The notes under the pieces were generated by a model. It saw only the letters and a program-made list of their open reading frames with translations, was not told the DNA's origin and ran no database searches. Shown here in pieces: positions 25,101 to 33,410 of a stretch of DNA of 64,000 nt; the stretch's first letter is position 1, and each line of letters starts with the position of its first letter. The translations under genes and the position numbers were made by a program. The stretch comes from JAHQVK01 sp036788295 (GTDB lineage: Bacteria; Myxococcota; Kuafuiibacteriia; Kuafuiibacteriales; Kuafuiibacteriaceae): NCBI GenBank assembly GCA_036788295.1, contig DAIQNR010000003.1, positions 1-64,000 of the forward strand. Reading direction: 5' to 3'.

Positions 25101-27559
25101 CGTGGAGGGACGACAGCGAAAACGTCGAGGCCTCGCTCCCCGCGCTCGTCGCGCAGCTGAAGCTGCCCGGCGCGGTGGACCGCGTGGTCGTGACCATCGG
25201 TCCCGGATCCGCCGGCGGGCCGAGCAGCGGCAGCTCTCCGTGCGTGACCTTTCGCCGCAGCGCGGATGGGTTCGTGACCGACCCGCTGTTTGGGGATCTC
25301 CACCCGATGGTCGCCGAGCGGCTCGAGCTGGGCCGGCTCGAGAACTTCGAGCTCGAGCGCGTCGAGGCCCCAGACGACGTCCTCATCCTGGTCGGCAAGG
25401 GGAGAACCCAGCCCGAGGATCAGCGGGTCTTCATTCACGGTGAGATCCGGGATCTCGGCACGGTCCGGGACGCAGACGGCAAGGTGGTGGCGATGCCTCG
25501 GCTCGAGCAGGTGTTCGCCGAGGCGCTCGCCGGCCTCCGCCGCCTGCTCGCGGAGCGCGGCGCCGCGCTCAGGACCGACATGCACCGCCTCGAGCTGTTC
25601 CTGAGGCCGGTGATCTCCGAAGAGCGGCGCGATCTCATCGCGCTGGTCAGAAAGCTCGCTCCGGCCACGGTCGGTCTCGGTCTCGAGCAGGTGCGGATCA
25701 ACGCCCGGTTCGCCGACGGCAAGGGGGCGGGGGAGCGCCGACTCCTCCGCCTGTCGAACCCGTCCGGTCAGGCGGTCGAGCTCCACCTCGAGCGGCCGCA
25801 AGCCGAGCCGGTGGCCGTGCTCAGCCCGTACGAGCAGAAGGTCATGAAGCTGCGACGGCGGGGGCTCACCCACCCCCACGAGCTCGCCCGCATGCTGACC
25901 CCTCCCGAGGCGACGCCGGACATCCCGGCCGGGCGCTTCGAGGAGCTGGACTTCGATGCAGACGGCAAGCTCGTCCCGGTGGACCGCGGACCGGGGCAGA
26001 ACAAGTCGAACATCATCGTTGGTTACATGATCTCCTACACCGACAAGCACCCGGAGGGCATGAAACGGGTGGCTTTGTTCGGGGACCCCAGCCGAGCGAT
26101 GGGTTCGCTGTCGGAGCCGGAGTGCCGGAGGATCATCGCCGGCCTCGACCTCGCCGAGACGCTGAAGGTACCTCTGGAATGGTACGCGCTGTCGGCTGGG
26201 GCCGAGATCTCGAAGGACCGCGGCACCGAGAACATGGACTGGATCTCGGCGGTGCTGCGGCGGATCATCGAGTACACGCAGGCCGGCGGCGAGGTGAACG
26301 TCGTGGTCTGCGGCATCAACGTGGGGGCGCAGCCGTACTGGAACGCCGAAGCGACGATGCTCATGCACACGAAGGGGATCCTGGTCATGACCCCCGGCAC
26401 CGCGATGGTCCTGACCGGCAAGCAGGCCCTCGACTTCTCCGGCGGGGTGTCCGCCGAAGACAACCTGGGCATCGGTGGGTACGAGCGCATCATGGGGCCA
26501 AACGGTCAGGCCCAATACTTTGCTGAGGACCTGCGCTCCGCGGGCCGGCTGCTGCTCGACTACTACGAGCACGCGTACCGTCCTCCAGGCGAGCGCTTTC
26601 CCCGCTCCCGCCCGAGCACCGATCCGCGGGATCGGGACGTGTGCCTGTCGCCCCACCGGCCGGTCGAAGGATCCACGTTCCGGACGGTGGGGGAGATCTT
26701 CTCCCCGAATACCAACCCAGGCCGAAAGCGCCCGTTCGACATCCGGGAGGTCATGCGGGCGGTGGCCGATGCCGACCGGGATCCGCTCGAGCGGTGGCGC
26801 GACATGCGCGACGCCGAGACGGTGGTGACTTGGGATGCCCACCTGGGCGGTCATCCGGTCGCGATGCTCGGCATCGAGTCCCGCCCGATCCAGCGGGTGG
26901 GATATGTATCGGCGGACGGGCCGAGGATGTGGACGGCGGGCACGCTCTTTCCTCAGTCGTCGAAGAAGGCGGCTCGGGCCATCAACGCGGCGACCGGAAA
27001 CCGCCCCTTGGTGGTGCTCGCGAACCTCTCCGGCTTCGACGGCTCTCCAGAGTCCCTCCGCAACGTCCAGCTCGAGTTCGGGGCCGAGATCGGCCGCGCC
27101 ATCACGAACTTCGACGGGCCGATCGTGTTCACCGTGGTGTCCCGGTTCCACGGCGGCGCCTTCGTGGTGTTCTCGAACAAGCTGAACGATCACATGGAGA
27201 TCTTCGCGCTCGAGGACACGTTCGCCTCGGTGATCGGAGGGGCTCCAGCGGCGGCGGTCGTCTTCGCCCGGGAGCTTCGGTCCCGCATCACCGCCGACCC
27301 GGCGGTGGTCGAGCTCGAGGCGGCGATGAAGGGCGCCGGCCGAGAGGACAAAGCGCACGTCGCGACCCGGCTCCGAGAGGCGCGCGCGGCGGCGCACGCC
27401 CGTCACCTGGGCGACCTGGCGTACGAATACGATCAGATCCACTCGGTGCAGCGGGCTCAGAAGGTGGGTTCGGTGCACCGGATCATCCATCCATCCCGGC
27501 TCCGTCCGGAGCTCATCGAGGCGGTGGAGCGGGGCCACGCCAAGTTCGCCGTCCGCTGA
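22130..27559 (+). CDS. Multidomain acyl-CoA carboxylase-like protein with degenerate biotin carboxylase
   Basis: 1809 aa in the order of eukaryotic acetyl-CoA carboxylase: BC-like (about 1-450), BCCP (ARLESMKMEL, biotin Lys604), a long central region (about 640-1280) and carboxyltransferase (about 1290-1809, with VVCGINVGAQPYWNAEA and FHGGAFVVFSN). The BC part has lost its active site: the ATP Gly-rich loop is replaced at 163-172 (SSGALQAGLG), and the catalytic E.N.R triad of the ME.NTR.QVEH block reads G290, D292 and G294. It therefore probably cannot carboxylate biotin itself. The BCCP and CT parts look intact, so it may use carboxybiotin made by another BC. AAGG lies before the ATG. It is followed after 10 bases by the PPTase, so it belongs with the synthase. 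Confidence 0.85.
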   Translation: MKTSVIALVGQGVGSMRVHRALRELQLVTGQRFWSLAVLEPAQRGSWMDRHADEVLELPEGVRSTDVEQVAELLSARGIDMLVPGSAPTEPRLRWAEAAQARGWAHIGPSARCLRRLLDPLEVRKTAEKAGVRTIPWSGEAVSSASAAAAHAERLGYPVLCRSSGALQAGLGIARGPEELPEVFAAAAAAAGQTKDGVILERLLTGVRRLEVPVVSAPDGRRWALDVIDASLRRRDGSVMIEAPASGLAAGVADELRRLALELASAFEHEQLGTLVFLYDPKSEVIFFLGYDFGRGGEHAAAEVLRGIDLAKLRVRIALGQAPEPPPPPRGAAFVAHLRVEGEGPIRLEHLRPATGPGVRTDLAAAAGDRLVPGASVAELITWGSDRREALVRMQRALAGSALLVEGGESSVTVLARLLAEPAIQDGPVEVDWLVERLRSPGFRARSRAAEALVEVAIEVYEQEQAAEREAFFASARRGRPEARPGVARPVELEYDGERYEFSVAALGPDRFSVSGPAGTVLARIEHRRASDHVLVIGDSRLRVASGRSGREHRVVVAGEPHSVHRSAGVVVRAGFPAIVAGFDVEPGQAVEAGQVVARLESMKMELGVVSPTSGFVRRLLALPSTQVGPGEPLVWVDPERPRTAGTPGEAGRDRVDFSALVGASPAPDPLDRLESFVRGFDVELADMQAALRVMGAETEGDFGREALVLEAFLNLIELSPLSNELEASGDGGLRLSPGEYLRAYLMNVEEQGRGLPPRFLGRLGEALAGYGVDGLEPKPALFEALCRLQMAMARRGDIVLAMLSLLGRQAGAGASPSVAADSPYRGLIDRLVVLTQASLPEVCEAARAVRYRLFDGPFLATVRAEGYSVAEQAAQELAQGRSEDALERLLECPLSLSNLLLRPERSSDRAIQRIHLEVLSRRYYRLRGLDSFEIIPETAVPIARASYEDGDRTRTLLGVLGSLEALPAAGPALAAAAASASGPVGVDLYTWRDDSENVEASLPALVAQLKLPGAVDRVVVTIGPGSAGGPSSGSSPCVTFRRSADGFVTDPLFGDLHPMVAERLELGRLENFELERVEAPDDVLILVGKGRTQPEDQRVFIHGEIRDLGTVRDADGKVVAMPRLEQVFAEALAGLRRLLAERGAALRTDMHRLELFLRPVISEERRDLIALVRKLAPATVGLGLEQVRINARFADGKGAGERRLLRLSNPSGQAVELHLERPQAEPVAVLSPYEQKVMKLRRRGLTHPHELARMLTPPEATPDIPAGRFEELDFDADGKLVPVDRGPGQNKSNIIVGYMISYTDKHPEGMKRVALFGDPSRAMGSLSEPECRRIIAGLDLAETLKVPLEWYALSAGAEISKDRGTENMDWISAVLRRIIEYTQAGGEVNVVVCGINVGAQPYWNAEATMLMHTKGILVMTPGTAMVLTGKQALDFSGGVSAEDNLGIGGYERIMGPNGQAQYFAEDLRSAGRLLLDYYEHAYRPPGERFPRSRPSTDPRDRDVCLSPHRPVEGSTFRTVGEIFSPNTNPGRKRPFDIREVMRAVADADRDPLERWRDMRDAETVVTWDAHLGGHPVAMLGIESRPIQRVGYVSADGPRMWTAGTLFPQSSKKAARAINAATGNRPLVVLANLSGFDGSPESLRNVQLEFGAEIGRAITNFDGPIVFTVVSRFHGGAFVVFSNKLNDHMEIFALEDTFASVIGGAPAAAVVFARELRSRITADPAVVELEAAMKGAGREDKAHVATRLREARAAAHARHLGDLAYEYDQIHSVQRAQKVGSVHRIIHPSRLRPELIEAVERGHAKFAVR

Positions 27560-27569
27560 GCGACACCCG

Positions 27570-28325
27570 ATGCCGGTCGTCTGGGTGACGGTGGTGGGCG
27601 CCGCGCCCGCCGGCTCGTCGTGGCTCGGCCCTCGTGAACGTCGGGTCGAAGAGACGCTCCACCGGCCGTGGCGCCGGGCGGACTGGCGAGCCGGTCGATG
27701 GGCGGCAAAGCGCCTCTTGCCCGGACTCGAGCCCCACCTCGTCGAGGTGCTGGCCGACCGGGACGGGGCGCCTCGCCTGCACGTCGGCTCGGACCCGATG
27801 GAGGAAGGGGTTTCGGATTCGGGCCTCGGCCCGAGAGGCGCTTTTGGCTCGACCGTCGCCCTGTCGATCTCTCACCGGGCAGGCTTTGCGGCGGCGGCGC
27901 TCGGTCCCGCTGGCGAGCTCGGGCTCGATCTCGAGCGAGAGGAGCCGCGCAGCCGTCGCTTCGTGGAGGATTTTTTCACCCGATCGGAGGCCATCCGGCA
28001 CGAGGCCGAGGCCCCGGAGCGCCGGGATCTGTTCGCGGCGCTCACCTGGAGCGCGAAGGAAGGCCTGCTCAAGTGCGCCCGCACCGGGCTCTCGCGGGAC
28101 ACCCGCACGGTGACGGTCGAGCTCGATGACCTTGAACCGGGTCAAGGGTGGGCTCGCTTTCAGGGGCAGGACCTCGAGCGAGGCGCTCGGTTCGATGGTT
28201 GGTGGCGCCGCGGCCCAAAGCGGCTGCTCTTGACCGTCGTCGCCCCCGCCGGGGGAGCGCTTTCTTCCCATCCTCCGCTGCTCGTCGGTCCACCGGCCGT
28301 GGACCTCGGCCGCTCTGGAGGCTAA
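27570..28325 (+). CDS. Sfp-type 4'-phosphopantetheinyl transferase
   Basis: 251 aa. The family motifs are present: the substrate-binding LSISHRAGFAAAAL, the Mg-binding GLDLE, and FVEDFFTRSEA followed by LTWSAKEGLLK (W..KE..LK). It moves the phosphopantetheine arm from CoA onto carrier proteins. Its place 10 bases behind the carboxylase and downstream of the five-ACP synthase makes that synthase the obvious partner. If so it must either accept Thr in the LGIDTVK sites or serve another carrier; the sequence cannot decide between these. The last ~40 residues are low complexity and overlap no other gene. Confidence 0.9.
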   Translation: MPVVWVTVVGAAPAGSSWLGPRERRVEETLHRPWRRADWRAGRWAAKRLLPGLEPHLVEVLADRDGAPRLHVGSDPMEEGVSDSGLGPRGAFGSTVALSISHRAGFAAAALGPAGELGLDLEREEPRSRRFVEDFFTRSEAIRHEAEAPERRDLFAALTWSAKEGLLKCARTGLSRDTRTVTVELDDLEPGQGWARFQGQDLERGARFDGWWRRGPKRLLLTVVAPAGGALSSHPPLLVGPPAVDLGRSGG

Positions 28326-28369
28326 GCGTCCGGGCGGGCCGACGCCCGCTCGGGCACGGCGACGCCGAC

Positions 28370-31300
28370 ATGAAGACCCACCCCCTCCTCCTCGTCGCCG
28401 CTTTTCCCCTGGGGGTGGCGCTCAGCGCCCTAGCGGCGGGGGCGCACAGCTGCGCGCCCAACGATCTCGCGTCCGTGGTGGCGCGTCCGGTGGCCGACCG
28501 CTCCGACCTCATCGGGGGCCCAGGGGCGCTCGGAGACGTAGGAGACTGGCTGCTCGAGAACGAGCGGATTCGCCTCATCATCCAGGGCGAGGGCTTCTCT
28601 CGGGGCTTCGGGGTCTACGGTGGCTCTCTCATCGACGCCGACCTGCAGCGGGTCCGGCGCCGTAGCTTTGGCGACAGCCGAGGCGGCCTCGGCCGCGACA
28701 ACTTCTCCGAGCTGTTCCCGGCGGTGTTCCTGAAGGCGATGCGTCCCACCTCGATCCGGTCGGTCGAGCGCCCGGACGGGGCGCGTTCCGTGCTCGTGAC
28801 CGGCGGACCGGGGGACTTTCTCGTGCTGGCGCAGACCGTCAACGATCTGCTCGCCCCTACCGACGGCCTCCGGTTCACGAACGAGTACCGGCTCGCCCCC
28901 GGCAAGCGGTGGGTCGAGATCGTCACCACCCTGCGCAACGTCTCCGACGACCCGGTCCGCCTCCCGGATCCGGGGGTCGTGTCGCTCATCGGCTCCGGGG
29001 CGCAGCTCGAGGTCCCGGTCGGGGACGTGCTCTTGTTCGGCGCCGGCAACGAGGTCTTCGCCGAAGGCCCTGGCTTCGACCTTCGTTTCACCCTCGAGGA
29101 CCGCCTGAAGGACCCGCCGGGGCTGCCGCAGCTCCCCGGGCTCGTCGTCCCCTTCGTGGCCACCCGCGGCGACGGGGTGAGCTACGGCTTCACCTCCGGC
29201 ATCACCGATCCTTCGCTCTCGCTCATGCAGCGCGCCGGCTACGAAGGAGAGGACCCCCGCGACTTGCTCATCCCGTTTCTCGCCTCCGCGTTCAGCGGCG
29301 CGTTCTACGGGGCGGCCCCGCGCCAGCTCGAGCGGCGCAGCGCCGCGAAGGATTCGTGCGAGCGGGACGACGACTGCCCCGGAGGCCGATGCGAGCGGGC
29401 CGAGTGCAGCATTGCTTGCGAACCGGATGGCGCCGCTTGCCCGGAGGGGTCGTGGTGCGTGGAAGGCGTTTGTGACCGCTCCGCCTTCTCGTTTTCGAAG
29501 TATTTCATCGTCGGAGACGGGGATGTCGCGAGCATTCGGGACGCTTTTCACGAGCTGAGGGGGGACGAGACCTTCCCAGTCTCCGGACTCGTGCGCGAGG
29601 ATCGGACCCTTGCCCCCGAGGCATCGGTCAGCGTGCTCGTCTTCGATGCCGCGGGCGGGGTCTTCAACCAGCACACCACCGACTCCACCGGCTCCTTCAT
29701 CGGCCAGTACCCGGCGGGAGCCTATACCTATCGGGTCCTCGCCGAAGGTCGCTTTCCCACCGATCCGGTCCGGTTCGAGGTCGGCCCCGAGCGGCCGGTC
29801 TTCCTCGAGATCGAGATCCCACCGCCGGGGTCGGTTTCGGTGCGAATCTCGGGTGAGGACGGGCAGCTCATGCCCGGCCGGTGCAGTTTGGTGGGAAAGC
29901 ACGCGCCGACCTCCACCGGGACCCCCGGCCGCACGTTTTTGTACGACTTTCGACTGGGGGAGCGGGTGAGGCCGAGGAACATCGAGCCCGAGGCCGAAGA
30001 CGGGACCTCGACGCGATTCGTCGAGGACGTGATCTTCACCGGGACGGGCGTTCGCCGGGAGCGAGTGCGCCCCGGCCGCTACGTCGCCCACTGCTCGCGG
30101 GGCCTCGAATACGAGGTGGTCGAGCGGCCGATCGACGTCCGGCCGGGGGAGGTCGCGACGCTCGACGTGGCTTTGCGGCGTGAGATTTCGACCCCGGGGT
30201 GGGCGAGCGGTGACTTTCACCTGCACTCGGTGAATTCGGTGGATTCCACGATGTCTCTGCCTCGCCGGGTCGCTCACGTCGCCGCCGAGGGCGTGGACCT
30301 CGCTTGCTCCTCGGACCACAACTTCGTCACCGACTACACCCGCGCGATCGCGGAGCAGGGCCTCGAGCGGTGGGTTCAAGGCATGGTCGGGCTCGAGATG
30401 ACGACGCTCGAGGTGGGGCATTTCAACGGGTTTCCGCTCCGCTACGACCCGGGCCCGATCACGAAGGGAGCGTTCGAGTGGAGCGGCCGCCCGCCGGCCG
30501 AGGTGTTCGAAGACCTGCGGGCGCTGGGAAAGTACGGGCCCGAGCAGACCATCATCCAGGTCAACCACCCTCGGGATACCATTCAAGGGTACTTCAACGC
30601 GTACAACCTGAACCCCGACATCGGTGAGCCCGAAGAGGGCCAGAGCCTCTTGTTCAGCCCGTCTGGCCCCGAGTTCGGCCCCGAGAATTTCGTCGTCTCC
30701 TTCGACGCGCTCGAGATCGTGAATGGAAAGCGCCAGGATCTGCTGTTCACCTACACCGTGCCGGAGGTGCTCCCGCCCCCCCCGCTGCCGGCGGTGGTGC
30801 CTCCGGCCGGAGAGGTCCTGCGCGACGCCGATGGCAGGGTCGCGTTTCCCGGGGGGCGCGAGGACTGGTTCACGTACCTGAACCTCGGCCGCTTGTTCAC
30901 CGCGACCGGCAACAGCGACACCCATGGTCCAGAGGACGAACCAGGCATTCCCCGGAACTATTTTCCGGTGAGCGATGACCGTCCAGGGGCCATCGACGAG
31001 CTCGAGGTGGTCGCCGCGTTGAAGAGCCAAGCGGTCGTGGTGACGAGCGGGCCGTTCGTGCAGCTACGGGTCACCGGGGAGGGACCATGCCGAAGACTCG
31101 ATCCTCGGCACCCCAGCCCGAGCTGCGACGGAGAGGTCTGCGGCGAGCCGCTCGACCGCGTCGTCTGCGGCCTCGGAGAGATGGCGACGCCCGGTGACGA
31201 CGGGCAGGTCCTGCTCGAGATCGACGTGGAGCTCGCGAGCTGGATGGACCTCGATACGCTCCGGATCTTCCGAAACGGAGAGGTTCTCGAGACCTTGCGC

Positions 31301-31705
31301 GGCACGAGAGAGGAGATCGTGACCCGCCACCGGCGGATGCTGTCCGCGGCCGAGGACGCCTGGTTCGTGGTCGAACTATCGGGCAGCCGCTCGATGTTCC
31401 CGGTCGTGACCCCGCTCGAGATCGAGCCCATCCAGGTCGCAGACGCGGTCGACGCCATCGGGAGCGGCTTCGGGTTCGAGCTCAACCCATTTGGGAACCT
31501 CCGGCCCACGGTCGTCACGAGCGCCTATCCCTACGCTCTGACCAACCCGGTCTACGTGGACGGCAGCCGGGACGGTCGATTCCGGCCGCCGGGCGTCGTC
31601 GCCGGGGTGTCCACGGGGCAGCGGACCTCGGTTCGCGCGCCCCACCCGAACGACGTCCCGGTGCTCGTGCGGATGTTTTCCCTGTTTTCCCGCCATGCGC
31701 ACTGA
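28370..31705 (+). CDS. Secreted CehA/McbA-like PHP-fold metallohydrolase
   Basis: 1111 aa with a signal peptide (LLLVAAFPLGVALSALAAGA). Residues about 25-325 are a beta-rich N-terminal region. Residues about 329-367 carry eight or more closely spaced Cys (DSCERDDDC, SCVEG-type phrases), like the Cys-rich modules common in myxobacterial exported proteins. A carboxypeptidase-regulatory-like beta region follows. The PHP/polymerase-type metal site is visible: GDFHLHSV (His617, His619), CSSDHNF, QVNHPRD and ATGNSDTHG. Such proteins hydrolyse phosphate or other esters with bound metals; the substrate is unknown. It starts 45 bases behind the PPTase and overlaps the next gene by 11 bases. Confidence 0.8.
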   Translation: MKTHPLLLVAAFPLGVALSALAAGAHSCAPNDLASVVARPVADRSDLIGGPGALGDVGDWLLENERIRLIIQGEGFSRGFGVYGGSLIDADLQRVRRRSFGDSRGGLGRDNFSELFPAVFLKAMRPTSIRSVERPDGARSVLVTGGPGDFLVLAQTVNDLLAPTDGLRFTNEYRLAPGKRWVEIVTTLRNVSDDPVRLPDPGVVSLIGSGAQLEVPVGDVLLFGAGNEVFAEGPGFDLRFTLEDRLKDPPGLPQLPGLVVPFVATRGDGVSYGFTSGITDPSLSLMQRAGYEGEDPRDLLIPFLASAFSGAFYGAAPRQLERRSAAKDSCERDDDCPGGRCERAECSIACEPDGAACPEGSWCVEGVCDRSAFSFSKYFIVGDGDVASIRDAFHELRGDETFPVSGLVREDRTLAPEASVSVLVFDAAGGVFNQHTTDSTGSFIGQYPAGAYTYRVLAEGRFPTDPVRFEVGPERPVFLEIEIPPPGSVSVRISGEDGQLMPGRCSLVGKHAPTSTGTPGRTFLYDFRLGERVRPRNIEPEAEDGTSTRFVEDVIFTGTGVRRERVRPGRYVAHCSRGLEYEVVERPIDVRPGEVATLDVALRREISTPGWASGDFHLHSVNSVDSTMSLPRRVAHVAAEGVDLACSSDHNFVTDYTRAIAEQGLERWVQGMVGLEMTTLEVGHFNGFPLRYDPGPITKGAFEWSGRPPAEVFEDLRALGKYGPEQTIIQVNHPRDTIQGYFNAYNLNPDIGEPEEGQSLLFSPSGPEFGPENFVVSFDALEIVNGKRQDLLFTYTVPEVLPPPPLPAVVPPAGEVLRDADGRVAFPGGREDWFTYLNLGRLFTATGNSDTHGPEDEPGIPRNYFPVSDDRPGAIDELEVVAALKSQAVVVTSGPFVQLRVTGEGPCRRLDPRHPSPSCDGEVCGEPLDRVVCGLGEMATPGDDGQVLLEIDVELASWMDLDTLRIFRNGEVLETLRGTREEIVTRHRRMLSAAEDAWFVVELSGSRSMFPVVTPLEIEPIQVADAVDAIGSGFGFELNPFGNLRPTVVTSAYPYALTNPVYVDGSRDGRFRPPGVVAGVSTGQRTSVRAPHPNDVPVLVRMFSLFSRHAH

Positions 31706-32180
31706 TCGGGTCGCCCTCGCGCTCTTCGTGCTGGTCGCCGACGGGGCCTTGGCCCACGGCCCGGAGGGCAAGCGCGCCCTGTGGCTCGAGCGCCGTCCAG
31801 AGGGCGGGTTCGCGCTCGCGCACCTGACGCTCACCGGGGCAGGGCGGCAGACCGCGCTCTCGCTCGCGGCGGGACCTCGGCTCGGCCCCGCCGACCGCCC
31901 CCTCGCCCGGTCCCTGGGGCCGATGGCGCTCGCTGGGATCGCGCTGTCGGACCGGGAGGGGCCGATCCGGCTCGAAGGGGAGGTGTCGGTCCGCTCGCTC
32001 CCGGGCCGGGTCGAGGTGATGGTGCTCGTCCCCCTGGGCTCGCGCGGCGAGGATGGGCTTCGGCTCGAGGTGGGGGCCGGATCGATGCCGGTGGAGGTGT
32101 GGGTGGTCGGCGGCCCCGGGCCGCGGCCGGTGCACCCGGCGACCGCGATCGAGTTGGCGCTGCCGACTCCCGACCGCTGA
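31695..32180 (+). CDS. Small secreted protein, unknown
   Basis: 161 aa with an N-terminal signal peptide (VALALFVLVADGALA). The rest is Leu/Gly/Arg-rich with alternating hydrophobic residues compatible with beta strands; no cysteines and no recognised motif. It overlaps the end of the metallohydrolase gene by 11 bases and is surely co-transcribed with it. A role as an accessory to that exported enzyme is possible but not shown. Confidence 0.6.
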   Translation: MRTDRVALALFVLVADGALAHGPEGKRALWLERRPEGGFALAHLTLTGAGRQTALSLAAGPRLGPADRPLARSLGPMALAGIALSDREGPIRLEGEVSVRSLPGRVEVMVLVPLGSRGEDGLRLEVGAGSMPVEVWVVGGPGPRPVHPATAIELALPTPDR

Positions 32181-32272
32181 GCCGTGGACCGGTCGGCGGA
32201 GCGGACCGTGGCCTAGGCGCGGACGCGGATTCCCCCTTGCGGCGGTCGACGCGGGTCCGTAGTTTCTACGCC

Positions 32273-32647
32273 ATGCACACCGAGAACATGGAGCACATCG
32301 TCCTCGCCGACGGGGAGGAGCCGGTCCTGGCGATGACCTCGAAGGCGGTCGAGATGGTCAAGGAGGCCATGGAAGCGGAGAAGCTGTCCGGGCACGGGCT
32401 TCGGGTATACGTCCAGGGCGGAGGCTGTGCCGGCTTTCAGTACGGGCTCGACTTCGACGACATCCCGCGGTCCGGCGACTTCGAGATGCGGGTGGAAGGG
32501 CTCCGGGTCTTCATCGACTCGATCTCGGCCATGCACCTCGAGGGCACCACGATCGATTACGTCATGGGCATGTCGGGGTCGGGCTTCAAGTTCGAGAACC
32601 CGTCGGCCAAGAGCACCTGCGGCTGCGGCTCCTCCTTCACGGCGTAG
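32273..32647 (+). CDS. erpA: A-type iron-sulfur cluster carrier, ErpA/HesB family
   Basis: 124 aa. The three cluster-binding cysteines are visible in GGGCAGFQYGLDF and the C-terminal TCGCGSSF; the CGCGSSF ending is closer to ErpA than to IscA (CGCGESF). The N-terminal ~20 residues are longer than usual and Glu-rich. It delivers [Fe-S] clusters to client apoproteins in the cytoplasm. Here it stands between a secreted-protein pair and thymidylate kinase and has no isc or suf neighbour, so it may simply be a housekeeping gene. Confidence 0.9.
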   Translation: MHTENMEHIVLADGEEPVLAMTSKAVEMVKEAMEAEKLSGHGLRVYVQGGGCAGFQYGLDFDDIPRSGDFEMRVEGLRVFIDSISAMHLEGTTIDYVMGMSGSGFKFENPSAKSTCGCGSSFTA

Positions 32648-32730
32648 AGCACCGGTCGTGCTCCGGGCCGGAGTGGTTGCTGCGCCGCAATGCCTTGCCC
32701 TGAGCGCGGGATCGGTTCACAACCCGCGCG

Positions 32731-33339
32731 GTGACGAAGCGCGGGCTGCTGGTGGTCATCGAGGGGATCGACGGGGCGGGGAAGAGCACCCTGGCCCGCG
32801 GCCTCGCCACTCGGCTCGAGGCGCTCGGTCATCCGGTCTTGGCCACTCGCGAGCCGACCGATGGGCCGTTCGGTCGGCGGGTTCGTGCGCTCGCGGCCTC
32901 GGCCCGCAGCCGAGTCCCGCCGGACGAAGAGTGGCGGCTCTTTCACGAAGACCGGCGGATCCACGTCGAGGAGCTGGTCCGCCCCGCCTTGGCCGCCGGC
33001 CGAGTGGTGGTTCAGGATCGGAGCTGGCCGTCCACGGTGGCCTACCAGGGTGAACGCGGGCTCGACCGGGACATGCTGAAGGCCGCGGAGCGCCGGATCG
33101 CGCCCGACCCCGACATCCTGATCGTGGTGGACATCCCGCCCGAGCAAGCGCTCGAGCGGATCCGGTCGAGTCGGGGCGCCACCGATGACTTCGAAGGCCT
33201 CGAGAGCTTGCGCCGTCTTCGCGACGTGTTTCTCGCTTTCGAAGGGGCCATCGTCTTCGACGGACACGAAGACCCCGAGCGACTGCTGGAGCGGGCGACC
33301 GCGCTCGTGGTCGAGCGGCTGGGGCCGTCGCGAACCTGA
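32731..33339 (+). CDS. tmk: Thymidylate kinase
   Basis: 202 aa from a GTG start. The P-loop IEGIDGAGKSTL, the REPTDGPFGRR substrate segment and the DRSWPSTVAYQG motif (the DR[YS] motif of dTMP kinases, here with Ser) are all visible. It phosphorylates dTMP to dTDP with ATP. The lid is less Arg-rich than in E. coli and the DRS variant is the form common in a second, deltaproteobacterial-type tmk group. It is 83 bases behind the Fe-S carrier and 71 bases before the Ser/Thr kinase. Confidence 0.9.
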   Translation: MTKRGLLVVIEGIDGAGKSTLARGLATRLEALGHPVLATREPTDGPFGRRVRALAASARSRVPPDEEWRLFHEDRRIHVEELVRPALAAGRVVVQDRSWPSTVAYQGERGLDRDMLKAAERRIAPDPDILIVVDIPPEQALERIRSSRGATDDFEGLESLRRLRDVFLAFEGAIVFDGHEDPERLLERATALVVERLGPSRT

Positions 33340-33410
33340 CCACCGAGCCCGCTCCGTCTTGTGGGCGGGGCCTGGACCTGTGGCGGTAGCCGCGGAATAG
33401 TGGAGCGCAC

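Noticed and set aside
22106..27538. Long open minus-strand frame opposite the carboxylase
   Set aside because: Same cause; it is Arg/His/Pro-rich and shows no domain.
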